This document shows positions 44,197-56,044 of a DNA stretch of 64,000 nucleotides, one piece after another. The translations under genes were made by a program, and so were the position numbers. Source of the DNA: Notospermus geniculatus. Lineage: Eukaryota; Nemertea; Pilidiophora; Heteronemertea; Lineidae. Numbering within the stretch: the first letter of the stretch is position 1; every line of letters starts with the position of its first letter. The notes under the pieces are model-generated. The model was given only the letters and a program-made list of their open reading frames with translations, was not told where the DNA came from and did not search any database. The DNA lies in the NCBI GenBank assembly GCA_002633025.1, contig NMRB01001803.1, positions 17,186-81,185 of the forward strand, written 5' to 3'.

Positions 44197-46145
44197 AGAG
44201 CTCTCCCTGCAGTTTTTCCAATGCGTTCTGAAAACTAGGCCTTGATTCTGTGAAGTGCGTATCAGGCAAGCATTTTGGGGACTTTCACGAGGCTATGGGA
44301 CCTCTATGTGCACTCTCCTAACTTTTTGAAAATATCGTAAAATTCAATATTGTGGGGCTTTAAGCTATCTTTGTAAAATGAAACATTCTGTTGCTCAGCG
44401 TTTTGTGAATGAACGGTCTCAGTTACATTCTCTCCCTTGGAATATCGTATCATGCAAGAAAAGCAAGGTAACAAGAGAAATAACTAATATATTACAACAA
44501 GAACAAGTTCTATAAAGATGGAATTTGTCAAACGTGTATCCCTTGATAGTTATAATAGTGAAATGAAGAAAGATTAACGCTTCAAATTGACGGATTAAGT
44601 TTTCTTCATTTTCTACATTTCACAGTTTTAAACCTTTGTTTACGTCACTACCTCTTTGTTTATCCCATGTGGATGCGTTAAATTTCAGCAGCTAGATGTG
44701 AAAAACCTGTTTTGCCGTCGCATCAGAACTGAATGAACCTGCCTTCATTGAAATATGATTGTTTTGACATTACACGTCGGACTTCTTAGCAACTTCATAT
44801 TAATCAGCTTAGCTGTTCTCATACAGTATCATGTCCTGTCACTGCAACTTCCTAACTCTTTCTCCTATTTCTATGTTAAATACAACACGTTCTCCTGTTT
44901 TCCTCATGTGAGCAGTTCGCGAGAATCCTTTAAGACGCTGGCGTTATATTTAAAGACAATGTTCTTCCGTATTTATGCAGAAAGAGTGTCGCCTTTTAAA
45001 AGGGATGTCACAGTATTAAAAGACAATGGCAAATCTAAAGGTAGAGTTCTCAGGATGTCAAAATGCTTAGGGTATTGTTTCTATGTAGCTTAGGAGGAAG
45101 TCTATATTATTACTTCTTTAAGTAGAAATGTTTACCAAGTTTCAGAGTTGAAACACGAGGCTGAACTTATTGTCTAATCTGAAACTTTCAGCATACATAT
45201 ATTTGAGGATGTTACAATTGTCGTTTATGCAGTATCGTGTTTATAACTTCCAGCACTTTGGTCTGCAAAGTTCGTGTTATGTGCACAAGGTTGATTCTTC
45301 AGGTGAACAATAGGTGTCACTATGGTAGCAAGCTGATGTGAACCCAACATATGTAGCTGACGGAGAAAGTGACCGATATTGGGCGGCCATACTTGGCAGA
45401 AAGCTGCCAGGTTATGACGTCACAGAAGATGCTCCGTAGTAGGCCTACTGAGAAATACATTACTTACCTCACATCCCAAAATAGCTAGCCAATCAACTGC
45501 GGCGTTACATCAGACAATACAAAAAGAGCTAGCCAATCAAATGCGACGTTACATCAGGCAATACCGGTCCCTTATCCGTGAGTTATGTTGGGACCAGGTA
45601 CCAGTCTACAAGCTGATGGAACCTAATCTGTTATGTAATCCTATAAGATTTTAAGTAAAATCCACAATTTTAATCAGTTCATAAAATCCAAAAAGCAAAT
45701 GCATGCAACATATCGTATAATCTGTCGTTCTTTAATACCGAAGAAATTTGTAATGGAATAGTGCGTGAAAAATTTTACTAATAACTTACATGTATATCGC
45801 CAAGAAAATTACACTATTTTAATAGAAGTTTGTTTATAAGCTAGTTCTATCTGTTGTAAGCTCCTGCCAAGGCACATTTGCAAAGGAATTAATCCTGTTA
45901 AGTCGGGATTTATTTGGGAAGTATAAACACCTTAATCGTTTAAATTGATTTTAAAGTTGGTCATGTGAATTTAGGAGTCAGATTTATAGATATTTGGATC
46001 CAACTTTGCCAGGTTCTTTTGAGTGAAGGTTTCATGACTGGGTTTATCAGAATTAAAGTTTTAATTCCTCAGCATTTTGTGGGATTATGTAATAAAACTG
46101 CAATTAAAAAGTGGTTATGTTTTGGTTCAAAACCTTTCAGTGGTT
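44197..46145. other. Stretch without recognised gene
   Basis: A tandem pair near 45,484 and 45,530 (GCTAGCCAATCAA, CGTTACATCA) is present. The 112-codon frame at 44755-45093 is hydrophobic at its start but matches nothing I know. Confidence 0.35.
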
Positions 46146-46735
46146 AAGCCAGCAGCACAGGCAATAAGTGATCTGATCGCCAGCGAGCAAAATTGGCTGT
46201 TGACGGCAGGTGTGCATGGAATCTTCTCACCAGTGATGTTCACCCAAAATCAAAAAATGGATGATATTTGTAAAAGCTAGCAAATGCTTTTACTTGATGT
46301 TTTGTAGTACATTTACTTTGGACATTGCTGTGCAAATCTTAAAGGAGTTAGACGCCGAAGTTGTAAACAAGCTGGTTTGTTTACAAACATGGTCGGCAAA
46401 CTAGTTTTATTCCTTCGTGAAGGTGGCAGCACCAGTGGCGCCCCGTGATCGTTAGACTGGTGCCCAGTCCAATGCAACTCACTCACGATATTCACGTCGG
46501 TACAAATCACCGACAATAGGTGGCAGCACCGCAGGCGTCCGTGGATAGAGAACCAGTGAGTGAGTGTTTACAACTTGGATGTCCAGCTCCTTTAAGTAAA
46601 AGCATTTGCTAACTTTTATGAATACCAGCCAATATCGCAGCTGATATCACCTAGTCTGCGATGGTTGGTGAGAAGATCGGTGGCGATTAGATCGCTTGCG
46701 ATTTCGCCCTTGCCTGGTGTGCTCTGGTTGTAGGC
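46146..46735. mobile_element. Decayed fold-back element hosting a TTAA MITE
   Basis: GATCTGATCGCCA at the left corresponds to TGGCGATTAGATC at the right. AGCTAGCAAATGCTTTTAC and GTAAAAGCATTTGCTAACTT face each other on either side of the inserted MITE. Confidence 0.55.
46343..46591. mobile_element. TTAA-specific MITE, AGGAGTTAGACGCCGAAGTT ends, copy 1
   Basis: Left end AGGAGTTAGACGCCGAAGTT, right end the diverged complement CAACTTGGATGTCCAGCTCCT. TTAA lies on both sides (46339-46342, 46592-46595). Copy 2 is at 56,179 in the opposite orientation. TTAA targeting suggests piggyBac- or Kolobok-type mobilisation. Confidence 0.9.
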
Positions 46736-47174
46736 AGCATCTCCAGTCAAGAGCCAATCCAGGGGGAGGGTGCCCAACAGGCACCCTTTTAGAATACGAC
46801 CCGCTATTTTTTGGCGATCCGTGCTCGGACCAGTCCAAGCACGGTTATATTTCCTCAGTGTAAACGGGGCTTAGTTCAAGATGTTAAAAGCCTCCCTGCT
46901 TGCTCCATCAGTTCAATATTCCCTGATTACAAGTCGGTCCATCAAAACTCGGTCGAGTATCTCCCATTTCATTTTGTCTACCAGTGGTGGAAATAAAGCA
47001 TGCCAAGTTGGCAGCCACTCGGGGCACTGTGTGTAAACAGAAAACAGACATTCAAACGAATGATACACAGTTAATGACCATTTGTTGATCTTTCCAAACC
47101 AAAACTGCTCCTTGAGCGCAGGTCTAACATGACTGCTTGCCATATTGACATTTAGTCTCAAATTGTAAGGTATG
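46736..47174. other. Stretch without recognised gene or repeat
   Basis: Nothing assigned. Confidence 0.3.
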
Positions 47175-47188
47175 ATGATAGGTACCGG

Positions 47189-47376
47189 TACCGGTTCTTT
47201 CACCTTTGAAACTCGATTTCTGTTTCATTTATGCGAGGGTCCGTGGGTTCGATTCTGGTAGGAAGCAATGTCTTTCACCTTTGAAACTCGATTTCTGTTT
47301 CATTTATGCGAGGGTCCGTGGGTTCGATTCTGGTAGGAAGCAATCTCTTTCACCTTTGAAACTCGATTTCTGTTTC
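47189..47376 (+). mobile_element. Tandem B-box half-SINE-2 array with 14-bp target duplication
   Basis: Two and a half 74-bp monomers (starts 47197, 47271, 47345) contain GGGTCCGTGGGTTCGATTCT (B box), GGTAGGAAGCAATGTC and ACTCGATTTCTGTTTCAT, but no A box. The array is flanked by perfect ATGATAGGTACCGG at 47175-47188 and 47377-47390. Confidence 0.9.
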
Positions 47377-47589
47377 ATGATAGGTACCGGAATATAACTG
47401 GGTGTTTTGGTGCATTTCAAGATTTAAAACAGTAAAAAAGATCACGGTGGAAATGTTGCTGATGTGTGATGTTTAGTTTGGTGATTTGCATTGGTCATGA
47501 GTGTGTGTCAACTTTGTATCTTTCCCGCAAAGTAAGAATTGCAAGAGACAAGCAGATTGAAGATGACTCATGTCACAAGTAGCTTCAAA

Positions 47590-47910
47590 CTAATTTCTGT
47601 TTCACAAATTTCAAACTTCAGATTTTCTATTCAAATTTCACATTACAAATTACAAAGTATAAAATTACAGACTTACAAATTACAAACTTACAAAATGACA
47701 AAAAATTTACAAAAATTACAAAATAACAAAAAATACTTAAATTAAAAAATTACAAAAATTATAAAAATCCCAAAAATCACCAAATCACAAAAAAATCACC
47801 AAATCACAAAAATTAAAAAATAACCAAAATTACAAAAATTAAAAAATTACAAAAATCATGAGATCACAAAAATCACCAAATCTCCAAATTTCAAATTACA
47901 AAAGTTCATT
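47590..47910. repeat. A-rich degenerate ATTACAAA tandem tract
   Basis: Irregular repeats of ATTACAAA, AATCACAAA and AATCACC over about 320 bp; low complexity. Confidence 0.85.
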
Positions 47911-48682
47911 CAACCCGTTGCAGTTTATGTTCGCAATCGAGGAAATTACAATAAACTACCGGTAGTGTAAAGTGCAGATTGAAAAACTCAGGGAAGAAGT
48001 TTGGTACTTAGGGATTTATCATATTGTACTCTATACAAAGCGTTAAGATGAATTATGAGCATTATATTACATACGATATGGTGTACTGTGAAAAACTTGA
48101 GATTTAGGCGACACTTTCCCCATTCACAAGTATACATTTCAAACCAATTCAGAAGAAAGGTTTGTTGTGCACGCTGCTTGTAATTCTGACTCAAAGGCCA
48201 CGGATCACATGTCCACTCCATGTCAAATGCTACCGGAATCTGTTTATTTCTGTTTGCAGTTGTGAACGCTGCCTTTGTGAAGGTATTGAAGTATTTCATA
48301 TTAAAAGTTTCATTTGCAACATTGAAATGTGTACAGAATTACAACGCTATTCTCTGCACTCGTGTTCCAAAATCGATTTAAGCTGGCGAGAATTACTTGG
48401 ATATGCCCAACGAACATATGAAACTACTGCTTGCTGTTATGAACAGATGGAAGGCCCACTTGTCAATAAAAAATGAACACATTTTGGTAGAATTTATGTC
48501 AAATAGATATGCGGTGTGAGAAGTGAACGGCGATGAGCCACTATTCTCATATCTTGGACCAACCTATGGTAAAACTAACTCTATAAATTCTGCAACATAT
48601 TCATGATGAAACTTGCCAACGACAACTCGGTTGCACCAATTTCCCACAATTCAGTGGAGTACCAGCAAACAAAAGGAGGCGC
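47911..48682. other. Stretch without recognised gene or repeat
   Basis: Open frames of about 100 codons exist on both strands over the same bases, with no domain signal. Confidence 0.3.
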
Positions 48683-49110
48683 TGATCATCAACCAGGTTA
48701 AAACACAATTGTGCATGCCTTGTGATTGTTGAACGTCATCAGGCATCTTGCGTCATTCTGACGTTACAAAAAAATGTGTCATTCAATGACACATTTTTTT
48801 GTAACGTCAGAATGACGCAAGATGCCTGAATGATTCACAACCCATGACGTCGGTCATTGACCTGTTCTTTACCCCAAAATGGTAAACTTTATGGATTAAA
48901 TTCATCATGTTCCCGCAGAGATTTTTGCTCAAAAGCAGTAAGATACACTTTAGCAGTTCTTCATTTGATGATAGAAAAGTAAAATCAGAAATTGAGTGCA
49001 ATGTTTTAGTTATATTTGGCCTAGAAACAGAGTGTGCCATTTAGAATTAATTGGAAAATAAACATTAGCCTCGCTTTCGGTGACGCAGTTCTGACCTGGT
49101 TGATAGTCAG
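48683..49110. mobile_element. Possible fold-back element around the 91-bp palindrome
   Basis: CTGATCATCAACCAGGT at the left and ACCTGGTTGATAGTCAG at the right are imperfect inverted ends enclosing about 430 bp. The palindrome sits off-centre. Confidence 0.5.
48739..48829. repeat. Perfect 91-bp palindrome (45-bp arms, 1-nt centre)
   Basis: The arms are TCAGGCATCTTGCGTCATTC... and the exact complement, centred on C48784. No mismatch is visible over 45 bp. Confidence 0.95.
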
Positions 49111-49277
49111 CACTGTGTCGCGAATTAGGGTTGCTGGTACCTTATTTAAATAAAGGAAATGTTAATGACAAGACAAGTTTAATTTTCAGCAGCCCTCTAA
49201 AACCTGGATGTTGTAACAGATGTAACACTTTTGATCAAAGAATGTGTTTGATGAACGTCATCCCATTATAAAAATCC

Positions 49278-49878
49278 NNNNNNNNNNNNNNNNNNNNNNN
49301 NNNNNNNNNNNNNNNNNNNNNNNNNNNNNNNNNNNNNNNNNNNNNNNNNNNNNNNNNNNNNNNNNNNNNNNNNNNNNNNNNNNNNNNNNNNNNNNNNNNN
49401 NNNNNNNNNNNNNNNNNNNNNNNNNNNNNNNNNNNNNNNNNNNNNNNNNNNNNNNNNNNNNNNNNNNNNNNNNNNNNNNNNNNNNNNNNNNNNNNNNNNN
49501 NNNNNNNNNNNNNNNNNNNNNNNNNNNNNNNNNNNNNNNNNNNNNNNNNNNNNNNNNNNNNNNNNNNNNNNNNNNNNNNNNNNNNNNNNNNNNNNNNNNN
49601 NNNNNNNNNNNNNNNNNNNNNNNNNNNNNNNNNNNNNNNNNNNNNNNNNNNNNNNNNNNNNNNNNNNNNNNNNNNNNNNNNNNNNNNNNNNNNNNNNNNN
49701 NNNNNNNNNNNNNNNNNNNNNNNNNNNNNNNNNNNNNNNNNNNNNNNNNNNNNNNNNNNNNNNNNNNNNNNNNNNNNNNNNNNNNNNNNNNNNNNNNNNN
49801 NNNNNNNNNNNNNNNNNNNNNNNNNNNNNNNNNNNNNNNNNNNNNNNNNNNNNNNNNNNNNNNNNNNNNNNNNNNNNN
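49278..49878. other. Assembly gap (601 N)
   Basis: Run of unknown bases; the two long open frames reported across it by translation are artefacts. Confidence 1.
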
Positions 49879-50172
49879 CCTATGCGACGTCAGATCTGGC
49901 ATGAGTCCCAAACACATGCCTTCGCACAGAAATCTTCATGGCTTCCATCTGGTTGTCATCTAGGGACATCCCTTATTGGCACCTGCCTGACAACTGATGC
50001 TTTAAATCCATCAGAGAAGGGAAAATTGGTTGAGTTTGACCGAGGTACTCGCAGCCGTGGGCGAGGGCTTCTTTTAATGAAATTTGCTCGTGCGTTAGGG
50101 ATTGGTCCATTGTGATGTAAGTCAGCTGGGAAATGATGATCAAGTTGGTCGGGCTGTACCTTGTGTGGGTCG
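49879..50172. other. Stretch without recognised gene or repeat
   Basis: Nothing assigned. Confidence 0.3.
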
Positions 50173-50502
50173 TTAAGCAGGCCTCACACGGGGACAGTTC
50201 TGAAGGCGGTTCAACATGGTTCAAAACCGTGCTGAATCGCCCAAAATGACGGCGGTTTCGTTTGGCACAAGTAGGTGAAAACACGGTGTGGATAAGGTGG
50301 TGATGCATTTGTCAGCAAGGTTCCCGGTTTTGAGAACCACCGTGAAAATTTCAAACATTTTGAAAATCATGCAGTCCCAAGAACGAGGTGGCGGTCATGG
50401 CGAACACCCTCACGGTGTCTAGGCGGTGTCATTGAGGTTCAGCATGGTTTTGGACCGTGCTGAATTGCCGTCAGAACCGCCCTCGTGTGAGGCCTGCTTT
50501 AG
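50173..50502. mobile_element. TTAA-type fold-back element, GCAGGCCTCACACGG ends
   Basis: TTAAGCAGGCCTCACACGGGG at the left, CCCTCGTGTGAGGCCTGCTTTA at the right. Arms include GGTTCAACATGGTT and ACCGTGCTGAAT. Same terminal style as 13.9 and 35.2 kb. Confidence 0.8.
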
Positions 50503-50949
50503 AGTGGCATAGTGGGAACATCAGTGACTATCACCGCTTGAGTTCTGGGTCCAACTCCTTACCATAGGTGAACAGTTTAACCTTGACACTGACCTACATT
50601 TATAACAGTGACTCGGCAATTTACCAAATGTTTTCTGCAAAAATCAATGTCGTAAGTGTTTGAAGGACTGTCGTCGGCTCATTTTCCCTTGACCACATAG
50701 GATTAAAATCCATTGATTTTCACTCACTGAAGTGTCCTACAATCGTTAATTTCATAAAAGTTGACTGAAGTGGACAGAAACGACAGCTGCTTGGTGTCTG
50801 GGTCACTGAAATTTCGGAGAATTTGCAATTTGAATTTTGCAGTGAATTTCAATCCAGGTTGTGAATTACATTCAACCTACATCATCAGCACTCCTTTGGT
50901 AGGCCTATAGCAGGATAGCTTGTAATGACGTAGATTGCCATGGTTTCTA

Positions 50950-51382
50950 GCTCACCTGGGTGACCTTATGCCACGCTGTTTGTCCGTTGTTGTTAAACAA
51001 TTACCTTCAACAAGGACATATTTCTAAACAGTTATAACTATTGATGCCAAACTTCACGCACAGGTACCTTAGGGTCGTATGTCTCCACACAACAATTTTC
51101 ACAAAAATCTGATTACCCATTCTGCCACCAGGGGTCCAAAAGTGAAAACCTTTAAAATGCCTTTCCAAACAAACTTCAAATATGGCTGTCAGTCAGCCAT
51201 CTTGAAAAATGTATTTTGACCCATAGTATCACATGAACAATTCCACGTAGAATGTCCTAACCAGGTATGAATATATCGATATATTTAGATATTTTCTAAA
51301 TTTCGACTGAACATTTGTCAATCATGGTTTGGTGGCCTAGAGTAAAAACCCAGGTGAGCATATGGCCTATATTGGCCATTTC
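50950..51382 (+). mobile_element. HINE-like element B, single unit
   Basis: 5' GCTCACCTGGGTGA (hairpin-forming) and 3' CCCAGGTGAGC (51349-51359) are perfect 11-bp subterminal inverted repeats. A terminal hairpin ATGGCC-TATATT-GGCCAT (51362-51379) is followed by TTCATT. The interior has TTTGTCCGTTGTTG and one CCACCAGGGG unit. Confidence 0.7.
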
Positions 51383-51454
51383 ATTCCTTCTTCGTGAGCC
51401 ACGCATGACACTGTTTTAAAGTGAAATTGCATCACGATGTGCTTCACAGCAGTG

Positions 51455-51727
51455 GGAGCTGCGTACTGCTTAAGCAGGAGTGGCGTCGTGCCCCTTTAGC
51501 AGGAGTGGCGTCGTACCACTTGAGCAGCAGTGGCATCGTACCGCTTTAGCAGCAGTGGCATCGTACCGCTTTAGCAGCAGTGGCGTTGTACCACTTTTGC
51601 AGCAGTGGCACCATACACTTTAGTAGCAGTGGCATCATCCTACTTTAGCAGCAGTGGCGTCATACCGCTTTAGCAGCAGTGGCATCGTACTGCTTTATAG
51701 CAACAGTGGCATCGTACCGCATAAGCA
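51455..51727. repeat. 25-bp minisatellite
   Basis: About ten copies of AGCAGCAGTGGCATCGTACC+GCTTT with point changes. Confidence 0.9.
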
Positions 51728-52171
51728 GAACTTACCGTCCAGGTGAAGCCATGAAAAAAACATTCCGATCCTGAAATGGTTAATGGAGTTTCCTAACAAG
51801 CTCCATGTCTCCCCAATCTTAATACCTGATGAAGTCGGCCGCTCGCTGAAATGAAATTACAACCATGCCAATTGCATTTCTTTTGGCTAATGACTCCAAG
51901 TGGCGCATTTTGGCTCATTAGTCAGTCAACGCCAACCCTTGGGTCACACCGATCGTTCTAATTTGATATTCTCTAATCTAATGGGGCTCCGTTCATGCTC
52001 CTTTTGGTTGAAGATTGACCCATAAATATTTAGAGCTCGTTCAATGACTTTTATAACTTAATCATGCATGCAAATGATCAAACCTACATCCATTCCATAT
52101 ATTAGTACCTTCAGCACCCCATAAATTGTCCTATCGTTGCTGCGGTTTGGCCCTCATATAAATCTAGAGGC
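51728..52171. other. Stretch without recognised gene or repeat
   Basis: Nothing assigned. Confidence 0.3.
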
Positions 52172-52569
52172 GATATACACTGAAATCGCAGTTGTAAGGT
52201 CACAGAGATCTGGCGTTGCCGGGGTCCAGCTTCTCCTGTTGGTGATGATCGGCATTGCTGACCACACAGCAGGCTGTTGATATCTTGGAAATGAAGTCCT
52301 GCACTGACGCTTTTGATATGATAATGTTGGAGGAGCTAGATCCCAGTGGCAAAGCCAGGTCTCTGTGACCTCACAGAGGACTGGCATTGCCGGGTCCAGC
52401 TTCTCCTGTTGGTGATGGTCGACATTGCTGACCACACAGCAGGCTGTTGATATCTTCGAAATAAACTCCTGACACTGACACTTTTGATATGATAATGTTG
52501 GAGGAGCTTTAGATCCCAGTGGCAAAGCCAGGTCTCTGTGACCTTACAACTGCAATTTGGTGTACACGT
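52172..52569. mobile_element. MITE with internal tandem duplication
   Basis: CGCAGTTGTAAGGTCACAGA near the left and TCTGTGACCTTACAACTGC near the right are inverted. Between them is an approximately 180-bp unit twice in tandem (TCCAGCTTCTCCTGTTGGTG, CACACAGCAGGCTGTTGATA, GATATGATAATGTTGGAGGA). Confidence 0.75.
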
Positions 52570-53084
52570 ATATGTACCTTTGGATTTGTCAGAAACTGCC
52601 CTAGCTGGGGTGCAGTTTTCACGCAGTGCAACATAAACTCTGTGCCTGGCATAATGAATTTAATCAGCCGTCATTTTGGTAAATCATCGATACGTTCAGC
52701 TGAGAATGTTGCTGCAGCTGTATGTATGTAAGGCATTGATTCAGCGCATGTTTGTGATTAATTAAATTGTAAATATTAGGTTTTGATCAACATGAGAGTA
52801 TTTTCCATTGTGTCCATCAGGTTCGTTTTGGGCTGTTTATATTTGTGTTTTACGTTGTGGAATTCAAGTTGTTTGGTTTATTTTCATGAGATAGAATTTG
52901 AATGGAGCTTATGGAGAAAGTAAGGTTCTTCCCACTGCATAAGAGTCCTGCACCCTGCACTTTTTCAGGGCATCATGATACTAGGCATGCTTATGATACA
53001 ATAGATCAAGCATTGAGATTTTGCTTTGGATGAAGGCCTCTTGAAACCATTTGGAATCTATGAGAATCGCTGGACAAATGTGGG

Positions 53085-53660
53085 AAACCGTGGGGAAAGT
53101 GTGGAAACCGTGGAGCAAGTGTGGGAAACCATGGAGTAAGTGTGGGAAGCCGTACCGTGGAACAAGTGTGGGAAACCGTACCATGGAGCAAGTGTGGGAA
53201 ACCATGGAGTAAGTGTGGGAAACCGTACCGTCGAGCAAGTGTCGGAAACTGTTGGCAAGTGTGGGAAACCATGGGGTAGGTGTCGGAAACTGGGGCAAGT
53301 GTGGGAAACAATGGGGCGAGTGTGGGAAACTGTGTTGGCAAGTGTGGGAAAGCATTTGTGCAAGTGTGGGAAACTGAGGCAGCTGTGGGAATCTGTGGGG
53401 CAAGTGCGGGAAACTGTGGGGCAGGTGTGGGAAATGCGGGGCAAGCATGGGGAACCGTGGGGCAAATGTGGAAACTGTGGGGCAGGTGTGAGAAACTATG
53501 AGACAGGGGTGGGAAACCATGGTGCAGGTGTCAGAAACTGTGGGCAAGTGTAGGAAACCGTGGTGCAAGTGTGGGGAACTGTGGAGCAAGTGTGGGAAAC
53601 CGTGGAGCAAGTGTGGGAAACCGTGGCGAAAGTATGGGAAGCTGTGGAGCAATTGTTGGA
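53085..53660. repeat. 21-bp minisatellite (copy A)
   Basis: About 27 copies of GTGTGGGAAACCGTGGAGCAA with variants. The 21-bp period keeps frames open on both strands (for example a CGKPWSK peptide repeat), which explains the long overlapping open frames here. Confidence 0.9.
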
Positions 53661-54363
53661 AACCACTGTCATGGAAATGAACTGGACGGGAGAATGAAGT
53701 AATTGGGTGCGAAGACATACGAGGTCAAAGTTCCTCTGAACATTGTCGCTTCGTTCTTTCCCTGTAAATGAAGCCTATTACTGGAGGAGAAATGAGCCAT
53801 TCAGACGCTAATCCCTGACCAGCCAAGTGGAAGATAAATGATTAGCCAGCAGTGTCGCTTCCGAGGCATCAGACGAGATACATAGGGCAGTTTGTGGTCA
53901 GTTTAGATACCTCTCTTGTATTGGTCTTGGCACGCTGGGGTTGATGTCCGTGCCACGTCGTGCGTGAACGTGGAGATTAGGTATCTGACCAATCACGGTT
54001 GAATACACTTCGTGTGAGGTGGGTGGCGGTCAGATACCCGAGCTGTGTTGGGTATTTTACAACCGATCGTGGAGAATTTCCTTGGACCGACTAGCTGAAA
54101 AAAAAAACTCCACTGGTGTTGGTGTCCAGTGTTGGTCACGTTTCTCCTAAGAGGCATAATGCCAATACCTTCATATCGCGAGGGAAGTTAAAAGCATTTT
54201 GACAGATAACCTGTTGGTCTAGATAGCATTTTCTTGACTTTGGCTACTTATCTTTTACACCCCACCCACACAGAGGCCAACGTGCCAACCACTAGGCCAT
54301 AAAGAAAAACCTCAATGGCCGGTGGGTTAAGCCGTGCCGTGCCATGTAGTAGCTGCAAGGGAT

Positions 54364-54910
54364 TAAAAAAAGTTTGGGTTTATAGTCTGATTTATAGTCT
54401 GGTTTATAGTCTGATACCAACAACAGTAGAGGTTCTCATCCGACTTTACACTTTAACCCCAGTCTGTCCTGAAACCTTTCAGTAGAACTCAGATGAGCTG
54501 CTCATTCAGCGCTACAATCTGAGCATTTCCGACCGGTACCCATTTATACACTTGGGTGGAGAGAGGCCAGTTAGGCTGAAAGGGTAAATGTCGTCCTGGG
54601 TGTATACAAAGATTACGCAGGATCTCAATCTTCACTAAAACAATACCCTGGGTGTACTTTCGGTTGCCGAACATCACCCAGCATCGTAGTATGACACCTG
54701 GATTCCGGGTTGTCTCGCCCGTGGTCACATGACCGCCTGAAGAATGTCATGAACAGCTACACTCAACAAGTACCGCGGCGCGAGACCGTGAGATTCCACG
54801 GGATTTCTAAATAGGACTTGTTCCTAGGCGCAGATTGCGGAAGCTGGGTGATGTTCGGCTACCGAAACTACACCCAGGGAGGATTCAAACCCAGGACCCA
54901 AACGACTACA
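54364..54910 (-). mobile_element. SINE-4 in copy A, interrupted
   Basis: SINE-4 body 54,364-54,574, then a fold-back insertion, then 54,879-54,910. A triplicated TTATAGTCTG lies at its tail. Confidence 0.8.
54575..54878. mobile_element. Fold-back element in SINE-4 (copy A), right arm lost
   Basis: It begins GCTGAAAGGGTAAATGTCGT and matches the complete element at 61,277-61,652, but stops at CTACACCCAGG; the last ~75 bp of the element and adjoining SINE sequence are deleted. Confidence 0.85.
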
Positions 54911-55399
54911 GCTAGAGCAAAATGGAATGGCGCTTCCCCCCCCCCCATGCCCCTTTTTCCAAGCGCCATTTGCCCTTTTCAAGGCCAAAATTAGCACCAT
55001 GCCCCTTTTCAGAAAGTGCCCTGCCTCACCAGATCAATATTTTTTTCATGCCATGCCCTAGTATCAACTGGCCCTGTCCCATCGAAAACCTGCCATGCCG
55101 TACTCACGTAAATCCATTCTCAACGCAGAGCTTTTTCGAACAATGACAGAAAGACCCGAAGTGTGGAAGACAATGACAGATTATTTATCAAAAAATGACA
55201 TAAAACATGCAAAAACGAGTTGGCGAGTGGCAGCGGCTTTTTCATTCCCGTGACTTGTTGTGTGGTAGGACTGGCAACAAGTCTTGTTGCCTTTTCACCG
55301 ACACAACTATGCCCTTCCTTGCAAATCTAGTACCATGCCCTTTTTCAGAGGTGGCGAAAAATACCCTGCCCTTTTGGAATCCTGGCAGAAGCACTAACA
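54911..55399. mobile_element. Insertion related to the 26.6-kb DNA transposon
   Basis: GCAAAATGGAATGGCGC and repeated GCACCATGCCC/ATGCCCTTTTTC words match the element at 26,551-26,893. Copy B reads AACGACTACACCTCCGTGGC straight through, so the insertion is specific to copy A. The target duplication is imperfect (GACTACA / CACTAACA). Confidence 0.75.
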
Positions 55400-56044
55400 C
55401 CTCCGTGGCTCCCACCATGATTCACTGCATGCAGCACACTTAGTGCAGCTGATTTACCTTTCTGCACTCTGAGTATTTGTCAAATATAACCCATAAATTT
55501 GCTATAGAAAACGGTTAACTTTCCCATTGCCAGATCCTTGACACAAGACTCAAGCAGAAACAGTTCCAATTTATCTTCTAATGAATTATGTAAGATAACA
55601 AGATGATAAAACATTTCACTTTCTCTGTCTCCTCGCTTAGACGATATGGAACGTAATCGACGAGAGATTTCTATCTCTACAATTAAATATAACGTTATCA
55701 ATTAATAAATTACTTGTTGTAATTAGGAGCAAGTTGTGTTATCTTTGAGAGGGAAGATTCATTTTTGGTGCATGGTGACGCACACGTCTATAATATACCT
55801 GATTCTTTGGAAAGATAAGTAAGTGTATCTATAAGCGATTTTGTAGTCACAATTATAGACTGGTACCCGGCCTCTATAGACTGGTACACACATGCTCAGA
55901 CCTCCTTCGGATCAGAGGTCAGTTGGTTTAAACAGAACCACGTGGACACAGCAAAGCACGCAACAAACCAGACCGTTTTCGAAGTAATTTTGCACAAAAA
56001 TCATTGTTCTGTTGTCAGATATCCACCAGAATCTGATCTGCACA

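Noticed and set aside
44755-45093. 112-codon frame with hydrophobic start
   Set aside because: No recognisable domain, no conserved neighbour, no splice or promoter signal; length is compatible with chance in AT-rich DNA.
48162-48476. 104-codon plus-strand frame
   Set aside because: A minus-strand frame of similar length overlaps it; no domain.
49244-49963. Two open frames of about 220-240 codons
   Set aside because: They are translations of the assembly gap.
52981-53718. 245-codon minus-strand frame and overlapping plus-strand frames
   Set aside because: The 21-bp minisatellite period keeps all frames open; the peptide is a simple repeat.
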